Assembly (NCBI RefSeq): GCF_029867415.1
Contig: NC_081185.1
Coordinates: forward strand, 42,850,766 to 42,914,765
Direction: 5' to 3'
Length of the DNA: 64,000 nucleotides
Origin: Vicia villosa
Taxonomy: Eukaryota > Streptophyta > Magnoliopsida > Fabales > Fabaceae
Shown here: positions 45,715-55,598 of the stretch, in pieces
Numbering within the stretch: the first letter of the stretch is position 1
How the letters are laid out: every line of letters begins with the position of its first letter
The notes under the pieces: model-generated
Seen by the model: the letters and a program-made list of their open reading frames with translations, nothing else
Told to the model about the DNA's origin: nothing
Database searches by the model: none
Position numbers and translations under genes: made by a program

Positions 45715-47264
45715 TGTAAGTACAAGCCTATACTCATCAAGGAGTTTTCGATTCATGGCAAACATCATAAGTGAACAAATACAAAAGCACAAGTGAATGA
45801 CTCAAAGAAAAGCAAATTTTGGCTATCTAAGACAATGTAGGTCGACCTACCATGTGCCTAGGTCAACCTGTAAAGCTCCAGTTACTAAGCATATGGTTTT
45901 GCATTAGTTAGGTCGACCCAGCTAATCATTAGGTTGACTCAAATTAAAGCAAACAAAGAAGATTCACTCATGTTACTGTTAGGTCGACTCACCCACATTC
46001 CTAGGTTGACCTAAACTGAAGTGATTCACTCATGTTACTGTTAGGTCGACTCACCCACGTTCCTAGGTTGACATAAACTGAAGAAAAATCCCAAGAACTT
46101 GTTTCAACTGATCTTAGGTCGACCCAAACCCCCAACAGGTCGACCCAACTGGCAACAATTACAACTTGGCTTAATTTGCTCCATTTAGGTCAACCTACTC
46201 AATGTAGTAGGTCAACCTATCTCCTCAAAAATTGCCAAATTGTATGTTTGCTCTGTATCGACATACCAGCTCCTATATATATCCTTTTCTGTTAATTATT
46301 CATTTTGAACACCAACAACTGAAAGATACACAAAGGCTTCTCATCTTCGTTCTTCTTCTCAACTCCAACACAACTACACACAATCATTTTTGCGTTGAGG
46401 GTTTGCGGTCAAGATCGATAACGTCCATGGAATGGAATTGAAGATTCCTAGTGGGTGAAGATTTGTGGGGTTTTTGGTGAATAAAATCTGCGGATTTTGT
46501 CCTCCAAGATTGGTGAATTTTGAGGGGTTTTATCAAGAGACTTCATCAAAGATTCAGCTGAGTGTGAAGATTGAAGAACAAGGGTTCGAGCAATTCAAAA
46601 CACTGCAGAAAGGGAATCAAAGTGAAGCTCTTGGAAGATACTTGATCTGGCTCAAGATTAAGGGGAAGAAGATTCAAAGGATCAACATATTCGGTTTATC
46701 GTTATCGCTTTGTTATCTTCTTTGTATAAACTGTTTTCAATCATAATGAAAGACATCCCAATTCCCGTTTGGAATTGGGGGCAGATGTAGTCGTAGGGAG
46801 GACGATCGACGAACTGCCTGAACAAATATTGTGTTCTTATCGCTTTTATCTTTTCATTTACGTTTCGCTTATTTCTGGTTATAATTGCAAATTGATCAAA
46901 GGCTCAAGTGTTAAACTTGTGTGATAAGATTCCGCACAATCATCACAAGTCACCACACATTGAATCATAATCAATTTGGACATTATTACCAAGTGTTTGA
47001 TATATTGCTTCAACCATTATCAAGTCATTGCAAACAAAGTTAATCAAACAAAGTCATTGCTTAACTGATTGATTCTCTAAGTGGTCTTTTCATCATTAAC
47101 TCTTAACTATTTTGTGGTTTTATCACATATCCGATTCTTTCAATAGTGGTTCGGAATAGACGCGAGTCGATCCCGAAACGCTTTCGCCTAAATTTGAAAT
47201 AAATCCGAAAAATTCTGAGGCATCTATTCACCCCCCTCTAGATCCTTAAGCCTAACGTCTAACA
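45715..47264 (+). repeat. 5' LTR of element B (1550 bp)
   Basis: From TGTAAGTACAAGCCTATACT to CCTAACGTCTAACA. Before its TATA box are twelve copies of a TAGGTCGACC-type motif (45839-46220). The TATA region is CTATATATATCC (46274-46284). Several motif copies carry TTG where the 3' LTR has TCG, as expected after methyl-cytosine deamination. Confidence 0.9.
45838..46222 (+). promoter_or_regulatory. TAGGTCGACC motif cluster, 5' LTR of B
   Basis: Twelve variants of the palindrome TAGGTCGACCTA occur in 380 bp, ending about 55 bp before the TATA box. Spacing is irregular. The position in U3 suggests a binding site for a transcription factor or a silencing factor; this is inference from position and repetition. 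Confidence 0.6.
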
Positions 47265-47266
47265 AG

Positions 47267-47279
47267 TGGCATCAAGAGC
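47267..47279 (+). other. Primer-binding site of element B
   Basis: TGGCATCAAGAGC follows the LTR end by two bases and fits the initiator tRNA(Met) class with one inserted base. Confidence 0.8.
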
Positions 47280-47280
47280 T

Positions 47281-49059
47281 ATGGTTTATTCCGTGCTACC
47301 TGAAACACTTATTGGAAAGATGGCTTCCGGACCTAAAGGGGCTCACAATAGAGCTCCAGTTTTCAACGGTGAAAACTATGGCTATTGGAAGGATTGTATG
47401 TGCGTTCATATCAATGCCATTGATAGGACCATTTGGACAGCAATTGTTAATGGTCCCTTTCAAATTACCATGACAAATGCAGTTGGTGTTGTCGTTCCAA
47501 AACCAGAAAATACTTGGGATGCTGAAGATGAAAAGAGATATGGATACGATTGGAAAGCGAGAAACATTCTAATCTCAGCTCTAGGAGTTGATGAATACTA
47601 TCGTGTTTCCCATTGTAGATCCGCTAAAGCTATGTGGGACACATTGCAAGTTGCCCATGAGGGCACGAATGATGTCAAACTAGCTAGAATCAATACGTTA
47701 ACTCAAGAGTTCGAACTCTTTCACATGGAAGATGGTGAATCCATCGAAAACATGCAAAATAGATTCGTGCATCTTAAAAATCGTTTAAATTCTCTTGATA
47801 GACCTGTTTCCAATGCAATTGCTACTAACAAAATTTTAAGATGTTTAAACAGGGAATGGCAACCCAAGGTTACAGCCATAAAGGAAGCAAATGATCTAAA
47901 TACCTTAGACATCACCACTCTCTTTGGTAAACTTGAAGAACATGAGCAACATCTTAAATGCCTTGACATGCATAAGAAAAGGGAAAAGAAAGATAAGAAC
48001 ATGGAGAAAGAGGTAGAGAAGAAGTCAATAGCTCTAAAGGCTTCAAGCTCCAAGACCTCAAAACAAGAGCAAGAGGATAGTGATACTAGTGATGAGGAAG
48101 ACTCGGATGATGAGGAAATGAGACTGTTCGTGCGAAGATACAACAAGTACATAAAGAAAAATGGAGAAAAACACTCCGGCAAAAGCTTGATAAATTATAG
48201 GAAGCAATTCGACAAGTCCAAACAAGATGATAACAATAAAGGAAAACCCAAAGGTCCTTGTTTCAATTGCGGCAAAGATGGTCATTACAAACCGGATTGT
48301 CCATATCTCAAGAAGGAGAAAGACAAGAATCAAAGAAAAAGTCACAACAAGTCTAGAAGAGCTTATATAGCATGGGAAAGTGATTCCTCAAGTGAAGACT
48401 CATCAAGCGATGAAGAAGAATCGGCAAACTTATGTCTTACGGCTCATCAACACAAGAAAAAGAAACGTGTAAGTCATCTTAAACCTGAACTTGTAGATAA
48501 GGTATCTCATGCTCAATTAAAATTAGCTTTTAAAGAACTACATAGAGATGCAATTGAAGCTTTCAAACTTTTGGCCTCAAATAAGAAAAAAATTTCATAT
48601 CTTGAAGCAAAAGTTGAGAAGACCGAAAAGGATATGGAAGCTTTGAAACATTCTATGCTAGATGTTCAAAAGGATAAAATTGAGGAAGATCCTACATCAT
48701 GGTTTGGTTGTGAGACATGTCATATTTGGCAAAAAGAAGTAAGAGATCTAAAGGCCAAATTAGATAAGGCTCTACAACCAAAAGTGACTTTTGCGGTTGA
48801 TCCAAATAAGTTCAAAAGATCGTATACTCCTTTATATAGTAAATACACTTTTGTACCAAAAGTATCAACTAGCAAAACAGCATACTCTCATCATATTACT
48901 TGTCACTATTGTTGCAAAAAGGGTCATACCATTGAAAAATGCAAATTTAGGAGGATTTTAGTTCCTAAAGGAGTATTTCAATGGATGCCGAAGTACAACA
49001 ATTTATGTACTCACTACCAAGGACCCAATGAAGATTGGGGACCTTCCACTCTAAATTAA
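47281..49059 (+). CDS. gag of copia element B (592 aa)
   Basis: The first ATG (MVYSVLPETL) is 17 bp after the LTR; a second at 47320 (MASGPKGAHNRAPVFNGENY) fits the family start better. Order: DUF4219-like segment (NGENYGYWKDCMCVHI, near 30-45), UBN2 gag core (KAMWDTLQVAHEGTNDVK and WQPKVTAIKEANDL, 115-215), an acidic and basic linker, zinc knuckle CFNCGKDGHYKPDC (C327, C330, H335, C340), a serine/acidic tract, a coiled coil (about 420-460) and a second knuckle CHYCCKKGHTIEKC (C541, C544, H549, C554). The frame is fully open, unusual here. The protein would form the virus-like particle and bind RNA in the cytoplasm. Pol lies in the next frame with a 25-base overlap. Confidence 0.88.
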   Translation: MVYSVLPETLIGKMASGPKGAHNRAPVFNGENYGYWKDCMCVHINAIDRTIWTAIVNGPFQITMTNAVGVVVPKPENTWDAEDEKRYGYDWKARNILISALGVDEYYRVSHCRSAKAMWDTLQVAHEGTNDVKLARINTLTQEFELFHMEDGESIENMQNRFVHLKNRLNSLDRPVSNAIATNKILRCLNREWQPKVTAIKEANDLNTLDITTLFGKLEEHEQHLKCLDMHKKREKKDKNMEKEVEKKSIALKASSSKTSKQEQEDSDTSDEEDSDDEEMRLFVRRYNKYIKKNGEKHSGKSLINYRKQFDKSKQDDNNKGKPKGPCFNCGKDGHYKPDCPYLKKEKDKNQRKSHNKSRRAYIAWESDSSSEDSSSDEEESANLCLTAHQHKKKKRVSHLKPELVDKVSHAQLKLAFKELHRDAIEAFKLLASNKKKISYLEAKVEKTEKDMEALKHSMLDVQKDKIEEDPTSWFGCETCHIWQKEVRDLKAKLDKALQPKVTFAVDPNKFKRSYTPLYSKYTFVPKVSTSKTAYSHHITCHYCCKKGHTIEKCKFRRILVPKGVFQWMPKYNNLCTHYQGPNEDWGPSTLN

Positions 49060-50414
49060 TTTTGCAGGAAAAGTGTCTTGACATTGCCGAAAGGTTGTGG
49101 TTCCTTGATAGCGGATGTTCAAGACACATGACGGGAGACATATCACTTTTTCTTGAGTTTCACGCAAAGAAAAAGGGGTATGTCACCTATGGAGACAACA
49201 ATCGGGGAGTTATACTTGGTAAAGGAAGTGTAGGCTCCAAGATAAGTAACTTTTGTCATCATTTTGCTTTTGCTTCACAAGTTGAGCCGAAAAATGCAAA
49301 GGACGCATTACTTGATGAGCATTGGCTAATGGCCATGCAAAAAGAATTAAACCAATTTAAACGGAATGATGTTTGGGACCTTGTCCCTCATTTGGGAGAA
49401 TATAAAGTAATTGGTACTAGATGGGTTTTTCGTAACAAACTTGATGAAAACGGAGTTATTACTAGAAACAAAGCTAGATTGGTAGCTCAAGGCTACAATC
49501 AAGAGGAAGAATTTTCTAAGCTTATGCAGAGTGAATTTGAGATGAGCCTCATGGGAGAATTGAACTTCTTCCTTTCTCTAAAAATTAAGCAAATTAGTCA
49601 TGGAACCTTCGTTAGTCAAACCAAGTATTGCATGGAATTTCTTAAGAGATTTGGAAAGAGCGAGGCAAAGGAGATTGACACACCTATGGCAACCAATAGC
49701 AACCTAGACAAGGATGAAAAAGGTAAAGAAGTTGATGTGAAATTGTACCGAGGTATGATAGGCTCACTATTGTATCTCATAGCTTCAAGACCGGACATTA
49801 TGTCTAGTGTATGTATGTGCGCGAGATACCAATCATACCCAAAGGAATCACACCTAAAAGCTGTAAAAAGATTTCTACGATATCTCCGTGGAACTACTAC
49901 ATATGGTCTATGGTATCCTAAGGGAAATGAATGCTATTTGGTGGGATTCTCCTACTCCGACTTTGCTGGATGCAAATCTGACAGAAAAAGCACCAGTGGG
50001 ACATGCCATCTATTCTCAAATTCATTAATAAGTTGGCACAGCAAGAAACAAGTATCAGTTGCATTATCTACAGCTGAGGCAGAATATGTAGCTGCCGGAA
50101 GTTGTTGTGCTGAGATATTGTTGCTCAAGCAGCAGCTTATTGACTTTGGCATTAAGCTTGATCGAATACCTATCATGTGTGACAACACAAGCGCCATAAA
50201 CTTAAGCAAGAATCTTGTTCTACACTCACGAACCAAGCATATCTAAATAAGGCATCACTTCCTAAAAGATCATGTAGAAAAAGGGGAAGTCATATTTGAA
50301 CATGTAGAGAGCAAGAAACAACTAGCTGATATCTTTACCAAACCTCTTGCAACCGAGCCGTTCTTCAACATTCGAAGAGAATTAGAGATATTAGATATCT
50401 CTAATTTGAGCTAA
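49035..50414 (+). pseudogene. Shortened pol of element B
   Basis: Protease motif DSGCSRHMTG (about 49107-49136) opens the frame. Shortly after GKGSVGSKISNFCHHF it jumps to the start of reverse transcriptase (NAKDALLDEHWLMAMQKEL, WVFRNKLDENGVITRNKARL), then from AQGYNQEE directly to the carboxyl end of that domain (MGELNFFLSLKIKQISHGTF). The gag-pre-integrase part, integrase and the YVDD-bearing core are gone, yet the frame stays open across both joints. RNase H looks complete, with SYSDFAGCKSDRKSTSG, STAEAEYVA and CDNTSAIN supplying the acidic residues. A TAA at 50244-50246 precedes the last 56 codons (…LADIFTKPLATEPFFNIRRE). No reverse transcription is possible from this protein. Confidence 0.85.
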
Positions 50415-51160
50415 TCATGCTTCTTTTGTTTATTTAATTATTTTTAACTCTATACATTGATTATGCTCAAGCTAACATTTCTCTTAGTATGAAGGTAGTA
50501 CGCAATCAATCAAGGATTATGCTACATTGACAAGAGGAATATACTTCACGTTACGTCATGATGACAAGATATCTGAAAGTTGAGAAAATGGTAACATGTT
50601 TGTTGTTCACTTCCAAAAATATTATCGATGCTATAATATGCTATCAATTGACATGTTTATAGTGACTTCATATATGCCTCTCCATATATCTCATTTACAT
50701 GTATATATTGCTCATCATAACTCATAATATATCATATTTGGGCATGCCAAATAGTATAACAAGCATATATTTTACATTCATAAGTCACTCCACTGCATTT
50801 CAAGCATTTGAAGCATTTTTGGTCGACCTCCTATGCCTTTGAGTCGACCTACTGAAGCTTCTTTTCTTAAATAACAAAAACACGTTCAGTTATGTCGACC
50901 TAGACCTGTTTTAGGTCGACCTATTCTGAATTATTTTCTCAATGCTTCTGTTAGGTCGACGCAGACTTAGAGTAGGTCGACCTACTGAGTAATAAATGAC
51001 AAAAATTGGGTTTTTAGGTCGACCCGGCCCATTCTTCTACATACTTATGCATACACTTTCATTCTTGCTCCATCTCAAACACTCTCTCTACGGCTAACCC
51101 TAATCCTCCAAGATCAAATCCCTTCAAAACTCATCACTTTCACGCAACTCGTCTTCAACA
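50415..51160 (+). other. Spacer between pol and third ORF of B
   Basis: Non-coding. Seven further TAGGTCGACC-type motifs lie at 50820-51020, close before the ORF start, as in the LTRs. A CT-rich leader (about 51050-51150) precedes the ATG. Confidence 0.6.
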
Positions 51161-52595
51161 ATGGCTCCAAAATCCAGAAAAGGGAAAGAAATTGCGTCCG
51201 GCTCTTCATCTCAACCGGTAAGTGCTCTAGCTCTCGTTCATCCCGATTGTAAAGGGGACTTTGGAAAATGGCAGATGAAGCGGAAAATTATTAGGCAATA
51301 TGTTTATAACCCTAAGGTAGCCGATAGAATGAATATTCCAGAAATTACCAGTCTTATTATTCATCAAAATATTCATCCTCTGTTGCAATGCGACACTCCA
51401 TATAGTGAAGATGCTGTTCGGGCATTTTATGCTGGGTTACAAAAAGGTGAAGGTTGTTATTTCCGGTTTAAAATAGGGTCTCGCTCTCACTTTGTGAATA
51501 AAGAGGAGATGTTCCAATAAAGAGGTGATGTTCCAATAAAGAGGTGATGAACTTTGCATAGAAGATGGAGATGTTCCGGCACACTATGATCACTTGTCCT
51601 ACATGAAATCAATTCTCAAGGACCCTTCTGTTCTTGATAAACCAAATGAAACAATCATAGCAGAGCACCTAAAGAGAAATCCGAGACTATTGCATTGGAT
51701 CGTCTCTAGAATCATTCGACCACGATCGGGTGGATATTCTAGAATTGAACATCGTGAGATTATGTTGATGTACTTACTGCAAAACAGAACTCGTGTGCAC
51801 TGGCCTAATTTTCTAGCCACCAAGTTCTATGAAGTCAAGCAGAAAACTACAGCTCTTTGTTATGGATCGATCATTCAGACAATTGTAAATCATTTTGGTA
51901 TGAAAATTGATGGAATGAACTACATCAGGATCAAACACCCTCAAGCGTTTTCTCAAACAACTTTGACTCTCATGGGGTATCACTGGGATCCAAATAGGCA
52001 GGCCTACTATCTTATCCAAAAAGGTACTGGAAGAACTATTTACAATTACGATGACCCTGCTGAATTCGGTCATATCGGAGGAAATGAAGAAGAAGAAGAA
52101 CATGATCTTGATATCCCTATTGATGATGATCACACTATGGAAGATGTACCTCATAATGCAGACTTAAATTGGCAATATCCACCTTCTCAAGAAGAGTATA
52201 TTCATTGGGGATACACAGCTCCACCTCAGCCAGATCAATCCAGAATCATTTCAATGCTAGAGAACATGCAACTTCTTCAACAACAAAATTTTGAAGCTCA
52301 GCAGCTCCAATTTCAGAACATGCAGCAACTTCAACAAGATCGTTACAATGAACATCAACTTCAGTATGCAAATATGCTTCGCTTAGCTCAAGAGCATAAG
52401 AGTGATTTTGAGACTTTTGCCTCAAACTTAACTGAACGACAGAACCGCCTTGAAGAAACAGCAACTAATCGGCATGCTAGTCTAAGTCAAAGCTTCAACA
52501 TTCTCAACAGATCTGTTCTTAACCTGCTTGAGCAAGTTGAAGAGGATCGACCTCAAGGTTTCCAAAGAGGAAGAGGAAGGCGGGGCAGACGTTAG
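51161..52595 (+). pseudogene. Third ORF of element B (putative plant transposon protein type), frameshifted
   Basis: Part 1 (51161-51520) starts MAPKSRKGKEIASGSSSQPV and part 2 (to 52595) holds the core: HLKRNPRLLHWIVSRIIRPR, REIMLMYLLQNRTRVHWPNF and IVNHFGMKIDG. This pattern is that of the 'putative plant transposon protein' domain (PF20167 as I recall it). The second half has a Gln-rich coiled coil (MLQ/NMQ/QLQ heptads, about 52250-52500) and an Arg/Gly end (QRGRGRRGRR). The parts are out of frame because a 19-bp unit beginning GATGTTCCAATAAAG is duplicated at about 51507-51545; a TAA within that unit is a second lesion. It occupies the position of the envelope-like ORF of SIRE elements but I see no signal peptide or membrane segment. 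Confidence 0.65.
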
Positions 52596-52906
52596 AGAGC
52601 ATTGCATCTCATTAGATCATATAATTGCATTGCATTTCATTTCTATCATGTTATTGCTTCCTTTATTACTTGAACTTAAGCTTGGTTTGTACTTTTAAAT
52701 ATGTTTGGATATTATGTTCTACTGCTCTACTATTATGTTATGTAAGATATTGTTTTGTTTAGATTATTATGTTATTCTCTTCTACTATTCTCCTGTTGTC
52801 TATCTTTTGATGTTGTCAAAGGGGGAGATGAGTTGAGAGTACGGGGGAGCTTACGCATACAAGTCCGGGGGAGCTTTCGTCATTTAATCAAATGTTTGCC
52901 ATCATC
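52596..52906 (+). other. 3' untranslated interior of B
   Basis: Non-coding, ending in several GGGGGAG runs (52822, 52847, 52867), which are decoy-like copies of the polypurine tract. Confidence 0.5.
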
Positions 52907-52920
52907 AAAAAGGGGGAGTA
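52907..52920 (+). other. Polypurine tract of element B
   Basis: AAAAAGGGGGAGTA directly precedes the 3' LTR start TGTAAGTACA. Confidence 0.85.
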
Positions 52921-53477
52921 TGTAAGTACAAGCCTATACTCATCAAGGAGTTTTCGATTCATGGCAAACATCATAAGTGAACAAATACAAAAGCACAAGT
53001 GAATGACTCAAAGAAAAGCAAGTTTTGGCTATCTAAGACAATGTAGGTCGACCTACCATGTGCCCAGGTCAACCTGTAAAGCTCCAGTTACTCAGCATAT
53101 GGTTTTGCATCAGTTAGGTCGACCCAGCTAATCATTAGGTCGACTCAAATTAAAGCAAACAAAGAAGATTCACTCATGTTACTGTTAGGTCGACTCACCC
53201 ACGTTCCTAGGTCGACCTAAACTGAAGAGATTCACTCATGTTATTGTTAGGTCGACTCACCCACGTTCCTAGGTCGACCTAAACTGAAGAAAAATCCCAA
53301 GAACTTGTTTCAACTGATCTTAGGTCGACCCAAACCCCCAACAGGTCGACCCAACTGGCAACAATTACAACTTGGCTTAATTTGCTCCATTTAGGTCAAC
53401 CTAATCAATGAAGTAGGTCAACCTATCTCCTCAAAAATTGCCAAATTGTATGTTTGCTCTGCATCAACATACCAGCT

Positions 53478-53536
<59 letters not shown>

Positions 53537-54533
53537 TTTTTTGCCAATTATTCATTTTGAACACCAACAACTGAAAGATACACAAAGGCTTCTCATCTTC
53601 GTTCTTCTTCTCAACTCCAACACAACTACATCCAATCATTTTTGCGTTGAGGGTTTGTGATCAAGATCGATAACGTCCATGGAACGGAATTGAAGATTCC
53701 TAGTGGGTGAAGCTTTGGGGGGGGGTTTTGGTGAATAAAATCTGCGGATTTTGTCCTCCAAGATTGGTGAATTTTGGGGGTTTTTATCAAGAGACTTCAT
53801 CAAAGATTCAGCTGAGTGTGAAGATTGAAGAACAAGGGTTCGAGCAATTCAAATCACTGCAGAAAGGGAATCAAAGTGAAGCTCTTGGAAGATACTTGAT
53901 CTGGCTCAAGATTAAGGGGAAGAAGATTCAAAGGATCAACATATTCGGTTTATCGTTATCGCTTTGTTATCTTCTTTGTATAAACTGTTTTCAATCATAA
54001 TGAAAGACATCCCAATCCCCGTTTGGAATTGGGGGTAAATGTAGTCGTAGCGAGGATGATCGACGAACTGCATGAACAAATATCGTGTTCTTATCGCTTT
54101 TATCTTTTCGTTTACATTTCGCTTATTTCTGGTTATAATTGCAAATTGATCAAAGGTTCAAGTGTTAAACTTGTGTGATAAGATTTTGCACAAACATCAC
54201 AAGTCACCACACATTGAATCATAATCAATTTGGACATTATTACCAAGTGTTTGATATATTGCTTCAACCCTTATCAAGTCATTGCAAACAAAGTTAATCA
54301 AGCACGTAGTTAAACGATTTACATTAGCTTAACTGATTGATTCTCTAAGTGGTATTTTCATCATTATTTCTTAACTATTTTATGGTTTTATCACATATCC
54401 GATTCTTTCAATAGTGGTTCGAAATAGACGCGAGTTGATCCCGAAACGCTTTCGCCTAAACTTGAAATAAATCCGAAAAATTCTGAGGCATCTATTCACC
54501 CCCCCTCTAGATCCTTAAGCCTAGCGTCTAACA
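52921..54533 (+). repeat. 3' LTR of element B (1613 bp)
   Basis: Matches the 5' LTR along its length. It is longer mainly because the TATA region has grown into a 54-bp TA run (53481-53534) and because of a small indel near 54300-54330. Twelve TAGGTCGACC motifs (53043-53425) are better preserved than in the 5' LTR. Confidence 0.9.
53481..53534. repeat. (AT)27 microsatellite at the LTR TATA box
   Basis: Fifty-four bases of perfect AT repeat stand where the 5' LTR has eight (ATATATAT, 46275-46282). Both flanks (CCAGCTCCT and CCTTTT) match between the LTRs, so this is expansion after insertion or at replication. Confidence 0.95.
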
Positions 54534-54538
54534 GAGAC

Positions 54539-55598
54539 ATGTCCGGGGTAGGATTTGTGACTAAAGAGGAATTCACCTCAGGGTTCAGGAGAGCAAAGCC
54601 CAAAACTTGTGTGACCAACCAGATGTCAGATCCAATGTCACAACATCAAGGAAACAGAAGAAGGAGGCATTCAAAGAAGAAATTCCAAAAATGGAGGTAT
54701 CATTATTGTGGAAGATTTGATCACATAAAGCCATTATGTTTCATACTATTTGGATATCCATATCAAATTCATCAAGCCAAACCTGAATATGATACCTGTA
54801 ACAGAAAGAAACGGTGGGTGGCTAAGAATGTTGCTCTAGTAGCACACACCTCTCTAAGAATGTCAGCCAAAGAAGATTGGTACCTTGACAGTGATTGCTC
54901 AAATCATATGACTGGGAGAAAGAACTCACTAGTAGACCTCAAACTTGAGGGAACCAACTATGTGACTCTTGGTGATGGAGAAATAAGAGAAGTCAAAGGT
55001 GTTGGCAAGACAAAAGGTCAGGGTGTTCCTAATCTAAATAATGTTTTACTTGTACAAGGACTGGCTGCAAATCTTATAAGCATCAGCAAACTATGTGATG
55101 AAGGATTCTATGTCAAAGAAGAGTGTATTGTTACCAATAAAGAAAATGAAGAAGTCATGAAGGGAGTCAGATCTGAGAATAATTGTTATCTATGGGAGCC
55201 TAAAAACTCCAAGTTACTAACTACTTGCCCCATGGCCAAAATAAAAAATGAGGAAATGGATCAAGAAAGAACTATCAAATTGGAGGTTCCTGTTCCCAGA
55301 ATAAAGATCCAGACAGAAGAAGTGGATGAGTCTAATGATGAGACTTATATTGAAGAACTCACCAGCGAAGAACTTGTTGCTGGATACTCAGAGGTGTGCC
55401 TATTAAATGGAGAACTGAGCAAGAGACTGACGGTGTATAAAAATGCTTATGCCCTGTTGCAAGAAGAAAGAGTAAATCTCATGATAAACATTGTTGACCT
55501 AGAGGGAAAACTACGAGACACAAAGAAGAGAAAGAAGCTCAATCAAGAGCCTCAACATCTGTGAAAACACACACCTGTCTCAGCCAAGAAATGCTATC
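54539..55598 (+). pseudogene. gag-pro region of copia element A, second part
   Basis: Continues in frame from 45714 (…QRTGD then MSGVGFVTKEEF). It has a damaged knuckle (YHYCGRFDHIKPLC, first Cys missing), the copia protease site changed to DSDCSNHMTG (the Gly of the D-S/T-G triad is Asp), the protease-fold segment VPNLNNVLLVQGLAANLISI and a gag-pre-integrase-like piece (CYLWEPKNSK). Instead of integrase it then enters a second coiled-coil segment (ELTSEELVAGYSEVCLLNGE...). A TGA at 55562-55564 breaks it, and solo LTR C cuts the coding sequence at 55598, in the middle of a Cys-Tyr-Gln-Cys knuckle. Confidence 0.75.

Larger units (their letters stand above)
45715..54533 (+). mobile_element. Complete copia element B, TSD GAGAC
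   Basis: LTRs 45715-47264 and 52921-54533 bound an interior with gag, a shortened pol and a third ORF. GAGAC occurs at 45710-45714 and 54534-54538. The length is 8.8 kb. It belongs to the SIRE/Maximus type, judged from the long gag with two zinc knuckles and an extra ORF after pol. Integrase and the catalytic core of reverse transcriptase are missing, so it is non-autonomous. It sits inside the gag coding sequence of element A. Confidence 0.92.

Noticed and set aside
47721..48345. Minus-strand ORFs of 153 and 95 codons
   Set aside because: They are antisense to the intact gag of element B; Ser/Phe/Leu-rich shadows of a Lys/Glu-rich protein.
53418..53660. ORFs with long Tyr-Ile runs on both strands
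   Set aside because: They are translations of the AT microsatellite in the 3' LTR of element B.
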